The notes under the pieces are model-generated. The model had not been told where the DNA came from and did not search any database. It worked only from the letters and a program-made list of their open reading frames with translations. Below, piece after piece: positions 19,491 to 32,204 of a stretch of DNA of 64,000 bases. Numbering within the stretch: position 1 is the first letter of the stretch; the number at the start of each line of letters is the position of its first letter. The position numbers were made by a program, and so were the translations under genes. The stretch comes from Elysia crispata (Eukaryota > Mollusca > Gastropoda > Plakobranchidae), in assembly GCA_033675545.1 (NCBI GenBank), contig JAWDGP010005301.1, forward strand, positions 97,001 through 161,000. Reading direction: 5' to 3'.

Positions 19491-21490
19491 AAAAGACCGT
19501 ACATCCATTTCACTAAAATGTGCAGGAGAAGCAAAAACACGTTTTTGTCTTCAGAGAGACATATTTTCTCGATATCATTCCCAAATCAAGATAGAATGTT
19601 GATAGAAATATTTGTGATACATTAATGCCAATATTTCAAGCTATGGTCACCAATCATGTGTTTTATTAACGAAAACATTCTTTTAATTTTAGGTGTGAAG
19701 CATGCTTTTTTTTTACAAAAGACAGTACATACCACATACTGTCTTCTTGAAAAAAAGACAATTTATTAAACTCTTTTCAAATAGTTGAAAAAGACCGTAT
19801 ATCCTACATACTGACTTTTTAGGAATAGAAGCACATTTATAGAAAAAAAAAGTGAATTACGTTCGACTAAACGTTATGAATCTAGGGATTTACCGTTTTA
19901 TCGTTCAGTCGAGTTTTCTGGACACCAACGACAGTGTCCAAAATGAAACTCTTTTCATCGCAGCTTTTTATGTTTCCTAAATTATTTTTGATGGAAGTTT
20001 TTTTTATATTCTTGATTTTTTTGTTGTTGTTTTGATTTTTTTGTCTATTTATTCATTTGTTTATTTTTTTTTTATTTGTTTACAGATATTATTAAAGTAA
20101 CAAATTATAATGAAACATCTCGCACACGTCTATCGCTCAACACCAAGTTAGCCTAACCCTTACACCACCTTAATTTTATATAGTCTTGAAGAGAAAAAGC
20201 AACTTTCACGCTCCATACACACCTGATTATAATTGTCCTAGAAATTTATATTTGGAGGCTTTCTCCAAGCTTACACTTTAAGTAAAACAGTGCCATTAGG
20301 AGCTAGATGTATCTAACAGTCCTCATCTCTCAGAGATGCACCGTCAAATCTTGTACTTTCTGGCTTTATGGGAACACGTTTTGAAATTAGCTCGTTTTTA
20401 AAAAAAATCTCCACTCCTCTTAGACTCTTCGTGTTTCACCATAGTCATCTGCGAGGCTGAAATTGGATTTTATCAGCATGCCTTGAACTCATCTATCCTA
20501 GGTAACATGATGAATTTCTGCAGATCGGCAGAAATATTGAGGTCACCGGGTTGCTTGCGGTTCTCCTCAGCGGCCTTTCTGTAAACTGCCTTTGCTGATT
20601 TATACTTTGCTTTGTGGACAGCAAACTCACTAATGTCGCATACGTAGATGCAGGTGCAGCTATTCTGGTGTTGCTTATATCTTTCCCAACCTCACACTCT
20701 TCATTTCCCAATTGAATGAGGTAATCGATATCTCCATCGTCTTGAAGACTCGATAGAATGTGCTGTAGGATATCGGAGAATGTATCGCTTTTAGGTGACA
20801 GTCCCAGTGTCCCAAGAGAAAATGTTTTGTAAACTCTTCTGACAGACCCATCTGTGCACTTGAACGTGTATTTAAAACTTGCATTCTTTCTGCTAACAGC
20901 TCCATTTACTCCTCTTCTCTCCACATCGTGTCTGTTTACTCTTTTAAAAGCAAACGATTTTCTTCCAGAGTAATCCAAACTTCAGAAATACATGTTTATC
21001 TCAATTATATCGTCATCCTTAAAGAGGTCGTGACATTTTGTGCTCCAATTGTATGTGCCCAAACATCAAGGCTTTATTCTTTGAAACTCTTCCCTCTTCT
21101 TTCTCTGCTTCTCAGTAGCAGGAGTTGAGAGTACACTTTATTTCAATGAGGAAGGCGAGATTCTTCTTAATAAAGAATAGCTAATATTTTTCAAGAGAAG
21201 ACCGTAAATCCAGCACATACAGTCTTTTGCAAAAAATTATAAAAAATAACCACGTGTATTTTTCACGCAAAAGACCGCAGGTGCAAAGACAGAGGATATA
21301 CTGTCTTTACCTGAAAACAAGACGTAAAAAATCATCGTAGGTGTATGTACGTTTTTTTAAAACCCTCTTTGCGCGCACAATTTTTGAATCTTGCAATGAA
21401 ACCAAGATAGAAATATGCGCCATGTTTTAAACTATGTGCTTGCATTGAAAAACCTATTTCGCGCCAAAAATGGATATACTGTCTTTTACA
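19491..21490. repeat. Cluster of short hairpin motifs (AAGACnGTA ... TACnGTCTT)
   Basis: A ~30-nt self-complementary motif recurs: 19,719-19,745 (AAGACAGTA, 9-nt loop, TACTGTCTT), 19,789-19,818, 21,198-21,228 and 21,271-21,308, with half-copies at 19,491-19,507 and 21,470-21,488. The consensus is roughly AAGACCGTAnATCC..CATACTGTCTTTT. The copies are interspersed in unrelated AT-rich text. Confidence 0.6.
20473..20978 (-). pseudogene. Relic of a transposase-like ORF
   Basis: The - strand shows a protein-like stretch with TDGSVRRVYKTFSLGTLGLS, then, in another register, DISEFAVHKAKYKSAKAVYR and LQKFIMLPRIDEFKAC, ending at 20,473. This layout (basic N-terminal block with 'VCK.FFL.TLG'-type text, then 'H...Y..A...Y' and 'DLQK...LPR..EFKA') recalls multi-copy ORFs of uncertain class that are common in invertebrate genomes. 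No start codon; it is shortened and broken in at least one place. The assignment rests on remembered pattern only. Confidence 0.4.
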
Positions 21491-21499
21491 AAAAAATCC

Positions 21500-23526
21500 C
21501 TCCAGATTAGGACTATCAATCCTGACGCAACAAGGGTGATGTTTAATCTTCATTGTCTCTCTATTGTGTCAATATTAGATTTCTTGAGTTAGCTTACGAG
21601 GAACTGTGTCTGTTTAGCAATGTGTATCTCCTCTCAAGCAAAGATTGAAATCATGCCGTCTGATCAAATCTACATATAAGCGTGAAATTTGCGTTTTCAC
21701 TACGTGCTTTAGTTTAGCTCTATTTTATTTTATCAATTGTTTAAAGAAGCTCTGCTCCTCGCAAATCTCATGCCAACGTGCCCTATGCTAAGATTATAAA
21801 TGAATGTGTTTTAGCTTCACATGATTGTCTTGATGTCATGTCTATGTTTAAGATGGTAACAGCTGAATAAAACATAACACCCATATAATCAACAAAAACA
21901 ACAACAAAATAACAAAAGAAGAACAAAAACAGATAAAAAACGAAAGAAAATAAAGCAGCAAAATGAATTTAAACAATAGTGAGTTTCTGGCTTTTATACC
22001 TTGTGTGATTCAAGGATGTATACTTAGAATTATTTAAGCTGGGAAAGTTTCTTAACAGAAATGTCGAAGTACACTTTTGAAGCCAATATAATGTATAAAA
22101 TCTCGATAAATATAGAAGCACTGGCTTGCACCACTTCAATTTAGTTTTATGCCTTTCATATACCGTACTCTAAAAACGCAAATAGCATAAATAGCGACTT
22201 TCAGAGCCATTAGAAAGATAAATGATGTAGATTGATTTAATGACGCCAGGATAGCCTTCTACCATTGTCATATACTCTAAAAACTGCATTTTCTTTTCTT
22301 TAATTTTTTTACAAGATATATAAGAATAATTCAAATTTTGTGGCTTTCCGAAACATAGAAGTAGAGAAAAACAGCCAATTGACATGGCAGTTTCCCTAAT
22401 CAAATTAGGAATAGTATTGCTGGCCCTTAATTTCATCGTCGCTGATTATGGTGAGCACTACTATCTAAATCATCGTAATAAAGAAACATAGAATGAACCA
22501 TTTTCAATACTAATCATTTTTTACAACATTAATTTAGTTAACAAAATATTCTATCCCTTCCTGTATTTGAAAGTGACAAATATTTGGAGTTGAATTAAAA
22601 AACATGTCCAGTGTTTTGGTAACAATGATATTACTGTGTAGGTTGGTAAGGTGTGCGCCAACATTGTAAGGCTTGATTTCGCACTCTAGATACCCTAATC
22701 ACTCTGAAAGCTTTTCAAAGAGCATTGATAGTCTGCTAAATATTGTCTATAATTCCATATTTACAAAACAATGCCGAATCTCTAGTGGCAAAATTTACCT
22801 TGCACTCTCCCGAAGGCTTGTAAATTGCAAAGATACAAAACAAATTATTGCTTGATAATTTTGGATCTCATATATTGATGATATTATTTACAGCGGCTCC
22901 AAATCTGATATAAGCACCACGCGCACATGACATAAATAATTCTAAAAATTTTGACGCTAATAAGAATTATTTGCTTAATCATTGTATATGCCCACATTAC
23001 AATTGTTGGATTAAAGCTATCTTTTTAAGAAATCAATGGAAAATTGCTACATCTTTTGAATATATTTGCAGATATTGTCTTAAAATTACGTTATCAAAAG
23101 TTAATTTCCTTTCTTTAATTCTGCCTTGCTTTTGTTCAACCATTGTTCAAACATTTTAATAATCTGATTTTCTTGCCTCGTTCTTTTACTCGAGCTTCTG
23201 TACAAATTATAAATCATTTAAATCTCAATATTCCCTCCTTTCTTACTCCTGTTTCATTCAATATAGCATGTTTTCATGCGAAAAAATATTGATAAAACTT
23301 GACTTAATGTTAAGTATATATTTAGCAAGCTTTAAACAAAAATGGGGAAATGGCTCGTGGATTAGGCCTAAAACCGTTATGCATGGAATGCACATGTAAT
23401 GACTCTTTTGACGCACTTAAACCTTCATGTTCAATTGAATGAGAGTAAGCGGCCCCATCACAAACTAAACAGCCCAAAATTTAAGCAAACATGTCTTCAA
23501 TCGATCTACCTCATTTCACCTTTTAG
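21500..23526. other. Intergenic, no gene seen
   Basis: AT-rich text. No feature that I can support. Confidence 0.45.
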
Positions 23527-23631
23527 CTGCGGCTGATGCAGATGGTGTAATTTTTCGCGTGACAAAGCAACATTTAATTTCGGTTGAAGGTCCAAGAGAA
23601 AAAAAAAGTGTTCAGTATGAAAAACTCCGAG
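23527..23631 (+). other. Exon-like segment B (105 bp)
   Basis: Acceptor TTTCACCTTTTAG, donor CGAG|GTATGT. Exactly one frame is open through it (34 codons, including DGVIFRVTKQHLISVEG and KSVQYEKLR), entering in phase 1 and leaving in phase 1. That phase matches segment C at 25.8 kb. Product not recognised. Confidence 0.3.
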
Positions 23632-24659
23632 GTATGTACTAAATGTTGCAAGGCGTGAACAATATCTACAACAAATCCAATGCATTTGTTAATTTTACGT
23701 TACATGCATGCATGCATATGTGATTCTCCATCAGCCAAAGTCTGAAAATGAATCTAAAGTATAAACAACTTGGTGATCTCACAAATTTCATGTAAACAAG
23801 GTTTTTAATTTGCATGTGACGACTATATAATCTCCTAATTAATAAGACTAATTCTTTGTAATTTATTTCTGTTTAATTGCAGTGTTTTTGGTTTGTTTGT
23901 TTGTTTTTTTTTGGACCCGCATCGCATCCTTAATTTCTTTCTTATTCACAACTGTTTCGTTCCCGGCCGAAGTTATCTTAAATTTAAGATCCTTCAAAGA
24001 TAATTTACTCTCTTAAAGCCGTATTAGATTTCACCCGCTGGAAAAACTACAGAGAATGCTAAGTAAAAGTTTGCAAGAACTTTGTAAAAAGATTTATGAA
24101 TATAATATCAATTTCAGTGGTATACATGTCTTTATTTCCTATTTTCGATTGTATCTGCTAGTAATTTGTAACCTCCCTCCTCCCTCCTCCTGCCTTTAAA
24201 AAAAAAAAACCATGGCGACAAAACAGCATACTCAATTGTATGTTGAAGACTCAGGGTATTTTTCTAATTAATTTACCAAATGAATTCGGGCATTAAGTAT
24301 TTGTATTTTTTTCACCGCCAGTAAAATTTATACTAAAATCTAAAATTGTAAAAAGTCAATGTTCCAATGATTTCGCATAGTGTGCTCATAGCAGTTTACA
24401 TGAAACTATTTCTCTGTTGGAAAACTGAAACATTGTAAAAAGAAAATGTTGATCTTTAGCGAAAAAAATCACTCTATATGACCATTAAAAAAAATTTAGA
24501 CTTTGCTTACAAATCAGCTTTATGTGGGATTTGACAATAAAATAACTATGATTCCCGTTTCAAATTTTAATTTTGAGCAAACATTCAAAAACAATGCTTA
24601 CATTGTTCGTTTAATTTCGTTGAGGAAGTCAAGACAAAAATAAATTTCATCTCTGTATT

Positions 24660-24975
24660 TAAAGGCCACGTCTGCCTTAATTCAAATAACCTCTCCCAAT
24701 AATTGTTTGAAGGGGCAAAGGCAATCGTGAGCTGGGCTAAAGCTTTTTACATGGGCCAATGCGGGACCCGAATAATTGAACTCTATCTGAGCTGAGACCA
24801 GCTCATCTGAGCAAGATGGTTGCTCTGGGCGATATTGATCCCACACGGACAACTCGGTTGTCGAAATCAGTGGAAACCAAATGCTTGCTATCCCACCAAA
24901 AGGCCTACGCCGTCGTTGTAAATTTAGGATTTCCAACCCTAAACTTAGCAAGGTTAAGTATCCCATTAACGGCTG
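24660..24975. other. GC-richer ~300-bp block of unknown nature
   Basis: This block stands out from its AT-rich flanks and holds an ATG-started 94-codon frame on the - strand (24,682-24,966) with no recognised similarity. It may be a fragment of an interspersed repeat; I could not find a second copy in the window. Confidence 0.25.
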
Positions 24976-25829
24976 TGCGTTTTAGGTAAAGCATCAGATA
25001 TCATTGGCTGTCAAAGATCTACAGGGATTCCGGGTATACACAACGTGTCTGTAATTAAGTGAGGTCAATATGTATAGAACTACGTGATTTCCTCAGGATT
25101 CACATCACTTTTCTCTTTCTTTTCTGATCTTCCAACAGTAAATGCAATATTATATCTCTTCAAATTTTCAGAACTCCTCACTACGTAACTGCTCATTTCT
25201 TTTTGTATCTTTTTCTAATTAAAAGTAAAATGCTTCGTAGACAGATTGATACATTATAAATAAATAGCAGATAAATATAAGTTAACAAAATGAAATGTGA
25301 AAAGAGAAGATAAGTTTGATTATATAATTTACATCATTATATTTTATGTAAGATGAAATAAACGTGAAAGTGTCTGATAAAATGAAGGCAAGGGCGATAA
25401 AGAAAAATATAGTTGGATAATACGGACTGAAACAAAATGTGTTTAATTTATTATTTTAGTTTTAGACGTGCTATTGAGTTTTATATTGTCACATTTTCAG
25501 TAAATATATAACCGTGAATTATTTTGTAGATAATTGTATCTATGTTGCGCATAATTCCATAGAACATACCATTTTTTGCTGTAGACTATTTTTTCCGGTT
25601 TAAATTGTTCCCCACACTTATTCGACGCACATTTAAATTTTAAGAACTTCTATTCGATTTAGACTACATAATTCGTTCGGAAAATAGAAGAATTGAGGTT
25701 TTGTTTGGGAAATAAATGGATCTAGAAACGATTCAGTAAGAATTATCTTCAATCTTTGGCCAAAAGAGAATGACATTTCATGAAAACTTAAGCTGCTCTC
25801 TAGGCCTATTACATATTACTATTTTTTAG

Positions 25830-25878
25830 CACCCCGAGGAACTTATACGTTCGGAACAGTGCTTCCTCTGCTTCACGG
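25830..25878 (+). other. Exon-like segment C (49 bp)
   Basis: Acceptor ACTATTTTTTAG, donor CACGG|GTAAAG. About 54% G+C in a ~33% background. Joined to segment B it stays open (G|CA, then PRGTYTFGTVLPLLH) and leaves in phase 2. All three frames are open over this short length, so the coding claim depends on B. Confidence 0.3.
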
Positions 25879-28800
25879 GTAAAGAAATGCATTCATTGGA
25901 GTAAGAAAAACAGTTTATTTGATTTGCACAAAGAGGGGGGACAAAGATAGAGGCGTTACTCAACAATAAGATTAGAATTCTAGCTTCTTCAAATACAATA
26001 TTTCTTTATTAGATCGGGTCGGGGATGTCTAACTAGATAGCATAACTCTGTGAAATCGCGTCGCGCTTTTAACTCTTGTCTATTAATATTATCCTCTTCT
26101 AGGCTACGCATTGTTTAGTTAAAAAAAATACAAAATAGAAATATAGCTTGATTTTCATGTCAGCGAAAATGAAGTAGAAGTTTTGACTTAACTTTATCTA
26201 TGACAATGTCATAAACAACAAAATCTTACAAATCAAATTTTTGTTCAAGGCAACCTCTTAAGATCCCACGCTTAGCCCGCTTATCTCGCGCCTAGTAAAC
26301 TAACGGTACAAAACTCGAGCTACAGACTGAAGACTGTTATTCCCAGCTATTCAATTTCAAACATAATTTCCTTTCTTGTACTTTTAAATTAACTTTAAAG
26401 TCTTAATTCTTAATAAATTTCAGCATGATCAGGATAATTTTTCAACTGCACTTGTACAACATAAGTCTCGATTTCCAGCGCAATTGATAGAGTCCAGATC
26501 GAAATCTTTTCAAGGAAACCCGGAGCAATTTTTTTACTCTGGGGTAGGTTTATGCCCGAACGAGTTGTAAGTTGGGTGTTCAAATTCTCTCGATAGTGGT
26601 TTGACAGGTGTAAATTAAATGTTCAAAGAAATGTAATATAATTATTTTATCATTATATTACATGCATTATGTATGGAAATAATATAAATTTTAAATTTTA
26701 ATCGCACAGGTTTGCTCGAAGTTGCCGTGGTTGATACGATTTACATTAAATATCAATCTCAAAAGCTATTTAACAGAAAACAAAGGAAACGATTTGCGAG
26801 TTGTTTATGAAGGTGAAGGTCATATCAACCAGTTGGGAACCGGTTCGAACCGTTGAAGTTGGGGAAAGAACACTGTCAAGATCCTTGAAGTGATAACCAT
26901 GTCAGCTTTCAGGAAATATTTCCATCAAAGAACTCTACCTGGATGCTAGGCACGGCTCTTTCTCCCAGCAAGACAAAGTGTTAGTTTACCAGCAGGCTTG
27001 CAAAGAATGGAACAGAAAAATTTCTTTCCCTTGAAATTAAAAGATGGGAACGGCCAAATGACCTTCACAAACTGTAGAGAAAATTAAACATGGCGCGTGC
27101 AGCCTGCTCATCTTATTACTAAGTTGTATATCCATGCAAGTTAGCACAAGGAGTGGATTATGGGGCAACATCATTATTATTAGCCATGGATAGTAATGAA
27201 ATGACGCTCATAAAAAAAATCCTGAAGAATATAAAGAGAAAAAGTGTTCCACAACAAAACATGCAATGGACCACACTTTTACTTTCGGTCTGAAATGGTG
27301 ACACCAAAAAGCAGAGTACGGCTCCTCTTTCTTAAATGTTTTTCTGAACTTATAGCCAGATATAGACTTAGACTGTGGACTTTGTCTCAAAACAGACATA
27401 TCTTCATAAGAAAAAACAGCTCAACTAATCGATGTTGATTCTCACAACTACAAAGGATGGGGACCTAATGCTTTTACTTTGAAAAATAATCGAGGTATTT
27501 TGTTGATTTTGATTGTGAAATGCAAATACGAAAAGCTGCTTTTAGGTTATTCCTTTCTTTCGCCATGGATACCTGTTGCATCATATTGAGGTTGATATTC
27601 ACTGATTCATGGGTTTCGCTCGTTGAGTTTTTAACGAAGTATTACTTCCTGTTTTCGTAAACGTAGACTTTGTTCGCCTATAGGAAATTTCTATGTCTGT
27701 GTACATTTTTCCACAAACAGATTTCCCTACAACACAGAATGTAACCATACCTTTTTCAATTTATAATGGTGCTCTTGCCTTTTAAATACTTTAAGACATC
27801 ACACATAAACTTCATCGATAACCTCTCTCTCACTTTCATTTAACCCGGCTGTCTATTGTCTGTTTCTCTGATGTTTGTCTTACAAATGTATGCAAAAGAA
27901 AAGTTCTGTAATTCTGTACCCATTTCTTTCATGTAAAAAAAGTTCATGATATATGCTATACAGGCTAAAATAATGAGTACTCTTCTATTGATTGCAAATT
28001 GATATTATGCACATATAGATTGGAAAATACGAACCAGCGCCTAAAAGGCAGTAACATTACCAAAAAAAAAACCCACATTTATTTTACTTTTAGGATGAAT
28101 AAAATGTGTAGCTTTTTAGCAAGCAAATAACAATAGAAGTTGCTTTGTAGGCTACGCCATATAGTAAACGTTCAATCTCGTCTAAGCTGCATATCAGTTT
28201 CTGTAATATAAAAAAAATGCAACAAAAGTACACCCCTTTCCTACAAAATACAACAAATTTGCCTCTTTAACTCCCCTGATTTGTCCTATTTTTCTCCCAT
28301 GGGAAATAACGCGAGAGATAATTTGCAGACAAATATCGCTAACGACATACCGCTGCCCAGCACATTTCTTTGAATCATTTTTCAAATTCGAAGACACAAA
28401 AACTCTTGAGGCAATAATGATAATGCCAGTTTGATACCCATAATATTTTATCTTGATTGACAGAAAAAATTGATGATTTCGATTTACAATCATATATCTT
28501 TTCACCTCTTATTTTTCTTTAGAGTCGAGATATTTTGTGGGCGAAGGGTTCAGGGGTTTCACAATTTTAAGCCCAAGGCTGTATTGATAATTTAATTTAA
28601 TAATTTCTTCTTTTGTATTGGGATCAATCTTAAAAATCACGCAATATTGGAACAAACCTGTGATGGCAATAATACCGCTGCGACTCATCATCTATCCTGA
28701 TTGTATCATTTTTAGAGCACTGTCGTTCAAAGCTATCAATTCAAAAGAAGACTTAATGTTCCAGAAAAAATAAGATTAAAGAAACATTTATTTTGCCAAT

Positions 28801-30043
28801 GCCGTTGACATCAGTTCTGCCTTTACAACAGTTCTCATCGATTGTAATCTGCCTATCGCCGAGAGAAGATGCCCGCCTTTAGTTCTGTTTTCGAGAGCTC
28901 TCCTTCATCGCTAAACGATAATCAGAGGCCCTGACTGCTACTTGGTAATATAGCCTTGGCAAAAACGGGATTTCTTACAATTTGTACGAGTAGAAACTTG
29001 ATATGTTTGAAACTAGACTAAGTGTTAGAACGACTCAATGGCGATAACTTTGCATAGGGTGCTTAGAAAAAAAAAACTAGGTTAAAATATGTATGATCAT
29101 AGGCTTCCCTTATCAAGCTGATATCATATTCTTTCTGTAAATAAAATATTCCTTTATACGGTGAAAAGACGAGACCTCAAACGCATCTAATAAGTATTCA
29201 ACCCTGTAGTCATTGTGGATCACCACAGCTTTCCATCGATCTTGTAAATAAGTTCGAGAAAGCGTTATTCAAGTTTTATCGGTGCAAGGGTTTAGTTCAA
29301 TTTCATAATAACTATTCCAATAGAAATATAACAAACTGCCTTAATGTAAACGTGTCTTTTTATTTGATAGCTGCAAAAAGGCCCAACAGACTTGATCAAC
29401 GTTTGACCCATCTGCTCTCCGGTAGCAAAGTCGAAAATGTTGGTTACAGAAAGCATGCGACGCTTTTCTTTGCTTGTTGTTTCTTTGAATGAACGGATCT
29501 TTATACCTGATTAAAGATTCATGTAACGTAAACCCCATATGAATTGTTGAATTCCGCTTTCCTGCATTATAAACTGTAGACTTGCAAATCACAAGACAGT
29601 CACGCAATCAAGGTTAAACATCCTCTAGAACATAGCGTCAGCCAATCTCATTTTACACTGGTTCTCATTCTCATCTTTCACGCTGTTCTATCATTTTGTT
29701 CTTAAATAACGATCTTGCCCTATAGCGTTCAGCTATTTTATTGCCTCCCTTAACGTAACTAGTGACGCGTCTACATATATTTAGCATTTTTCTGATAAGT
29801 AGTAGGAGTAAGTTCTGCACGGGGTGAGGGTAGAAGGTGGCGGGCGATGATAAAATATTGTTCAGGTGACGAAAGCAAAAGAAGAAAAATAGGTTGTATT
29901 ATCTGTTCGTTACTGTTGATTATGTTTTTTCGAAATATCTAAACCACGAAGAAAACCCAGATAGATCAAAGAGAAGCAACGATATTTAAAATAATAATAA
30001 AAAAAAAGATTTGCAACATCAAGAAATAGAAAGCAAAAACGAA

Positions 30044-30046
<3 letters not shown>
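25879..30046. other. Intergenic, no gene seen
   Basis: About 4 kb of AT-rich text upstream of the receptor gene, with no supported coding, RNA or transposon feature. Any untranslated 5' exon and promoter of the receptor gene may lie here. Confidence 0.4.
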
Positions 30047-30142
<96 letters not shown>

Positions 30143-30227
30143 TAGGGGAGGGAGAGCGAGATAAATAGAAAGAAAGAAAGATATATAGATAGACAGATAG
30201 ATAGATAGAGAGTGAGAGAGAGTGAGA

Positions 30228-30324
<97 letters not shown>
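30047..30324. repeat. Two long (GA)n microsatellites
   Basis: (GA)n at about 30,047-30,127 and 30,236-30,323, separated by a degenerate GATA/GAAA-rich spacer. About 0.6 kb upstream of the receptor's first coding exon. Confidence 0.97.
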
Positions 30325-30325
<1 letters not shown>

Positions 30326-30949
30326 TTTAGAATTTTTAGAATTTTGCCAAACTGTTTAAATATATATGTAGATCTAGTGTTCAAATATGTGGAGATAATC
30401 ATATCAGGGTTATAACTATCTTTGGTGCTTTAGCATGCAGTTTAAGTCTGTATACCTTAATCTTCAGACAAGATGTTATTAATTTTAGCTTTTACTACAA
30501 AGCATTTGATTATTTTTTTTAGATTATATGCCAAGTATACTATTACTAAGCTTTTGGCATACTAATGTTAATTCAATTTCATTTCGCATAATATTTCTAA
30601 TTGACCTAAAACAAATAAGTCTGTGTTCTTCCTTCATTTATATGTTTTGAAATATTGATTCATCTCTACAATTGATCGAATCTACAGAGTTAGTACTTTC
30701 TGGATAATAGTACAAGAAAACAGTTAAAAATAGGCAATTACAGAGAAAATTGGATTCATTTCTGAAAACGATAATACATATCAAAAGCAATATATAAAAA
30801 AACATATCACTCATAATATCCCCTATTTCAGTAGTAGAACGAGAAGCCTTATTTTTCTTACCAAAACTTTCGATGTCAGTTTTAATCAGATGCAAGCGGT
30901 GAATGTTGTGAACTGCGGCGACTTATCTAACTCCCTATTTTCCTTGTAG

Positions 30950-31224
30950 GTTAGAAGGAAACTGAGAAAAGAACATAGTTGGAACATAGGAAAGACTGCA
31001 AGGGAAAAATGATATTCCTTTTCCTTTGTGTACGCTTATCTATGCTTCTTGTAGCCAGCAGCCAGAAAAGACTTGGAGATACTTATGAATACAATGTCAC
31101 AGACGAAACAAGATTAATTGATAATATTTTGTCTGAATACAACCCAGCATCTAGACCTGTCTACAATGCATCTCATACAGTGACAGTCAAGTTTGGGATA
31201 ACCTTGACACAGATCTCCGACATG
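30950..31224 (+). CDS. nAChR exon 1 (5' UTR 30950-31008, coding 31009-31224)
   Basis: A good acceptor (CTATTTTCCTTGTAG, AG 30948-30949) precedes the exon, so transcription starts in an exon further upstream. I chose the ATG at 31,009 (A at -3) because the signal peptide [18 protein letters not shown] begins there; the same frame is open upstream but only from a TTG. Residues 1-72 end at ISDM before GTAAGT. Signal peptide and first beta-strands share one exon, whereas vertebrate nAChR genes usually split them. Confidence 0.92.
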
Positions 31225-32142
31225 GTAAGTTGATGAACGAAACCTTACTTGTTTTGTTACCAGAATCTCTCAAGTGTGATTCATCAAAGTAAATTTAAAG
31301 TAATAGTGATGCTCCCAATTTGTCTTTTATGTGCACATCGCGACTGGCTCAGGGAGTTAAATTAGCCTAATACTAGATGTGCCGCATAAGCGTTTCATGA
31401 AAGGTAGGGTAAAAAACAAATATGTACCAGTCTTTTCGGAATCGCTCACCCAAAGCACAAACATCTGCACCTGCAATGCAATTTCATGAAGATTTGCGAT
31501 AATTAGTTAACTCTCTTCAGCAAAAACACATACAGTAAACAATAAAAGCATTATTTTGTGTATATATCTTTTTTTCTATATTTTAATTTATGAACAAAAA
31601 AATTCTGACTTTAATTGCGCTTCGTTAAGCATCGGTAGTAGCGTCAGTGCTTTTAAACTTGTACGGTTATCTTTTACTCTGTATTGTTGTAGTACCTCTA
31701 ATTTTCATCTTAAATGTTCTTGGTAGCTATGCAACCAAGGAAGTTGAAATTTTGTAAAAAAAATATATCTATCTTCTATGAATAAGTAGTATAGGTCATA
31801 CTTTTTTAACCTTGTTTACTGTTACTGATGATTTCCAATTTAATCTTTTTGTGTTTCTTCTTCTCCTCTTTTTCCTCTTCCTCTTTCTTCTTCTTCTTTT
31901 TCTTCTCCTCCTCCTCCTCCTCCTCCTCCTCCTCCTCCTCCTCCTTCTTCTTCTTCTTCTTCTTCTTCTTCTTCTTCTTCTTCTTCTTCTTCTTCTTCTT
32001 CTTCTTCTTCTTCTTCTTCTTCTTCTTCTTCTTCTTCTTCTTCTTCTTCTTCTTCTTCTTCTTCTTCTTCTTCTTCTTCTTCTTCTTCTTCTTCTTCTTC
32101 GTCTTCTTCTTCTTCTACTTCTTCTTCTTCTTCTTCTTCTTC

Positions 32143-32204
<62 letters not shown>

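Noticed and set aside
24682-24966. ATG-started 94-codon ORF on the - strand as a gene
   Set aside because: No recognisable domain, no splice or poly(A) context, and it lies in an isolated GC-richer block that is more likely a repeat fragment.
26830-26860. GGTTCGAACC, resembling a tRNA T-loop B box
   Set aside because: It is a short palindrome (AACCGGTTCGAACCGTT-like). No acceptor stem, D-loop or anticodon arm can be placed around it.
30047-30324. Regularly spaced repeats suggesting an array
   Set aside because: They are simple (GA)n runs, not direct repeats with unique spacers. There is no CRISPR in this eukaryotic sequence.
30979-31008. Upstream extension of the receptor reading frame by ten codons
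   Set aside because: The frame opens there only with a TTG. The first ATG, at 31,009, coincides with the start of a good signal peptide and has a favourable context.
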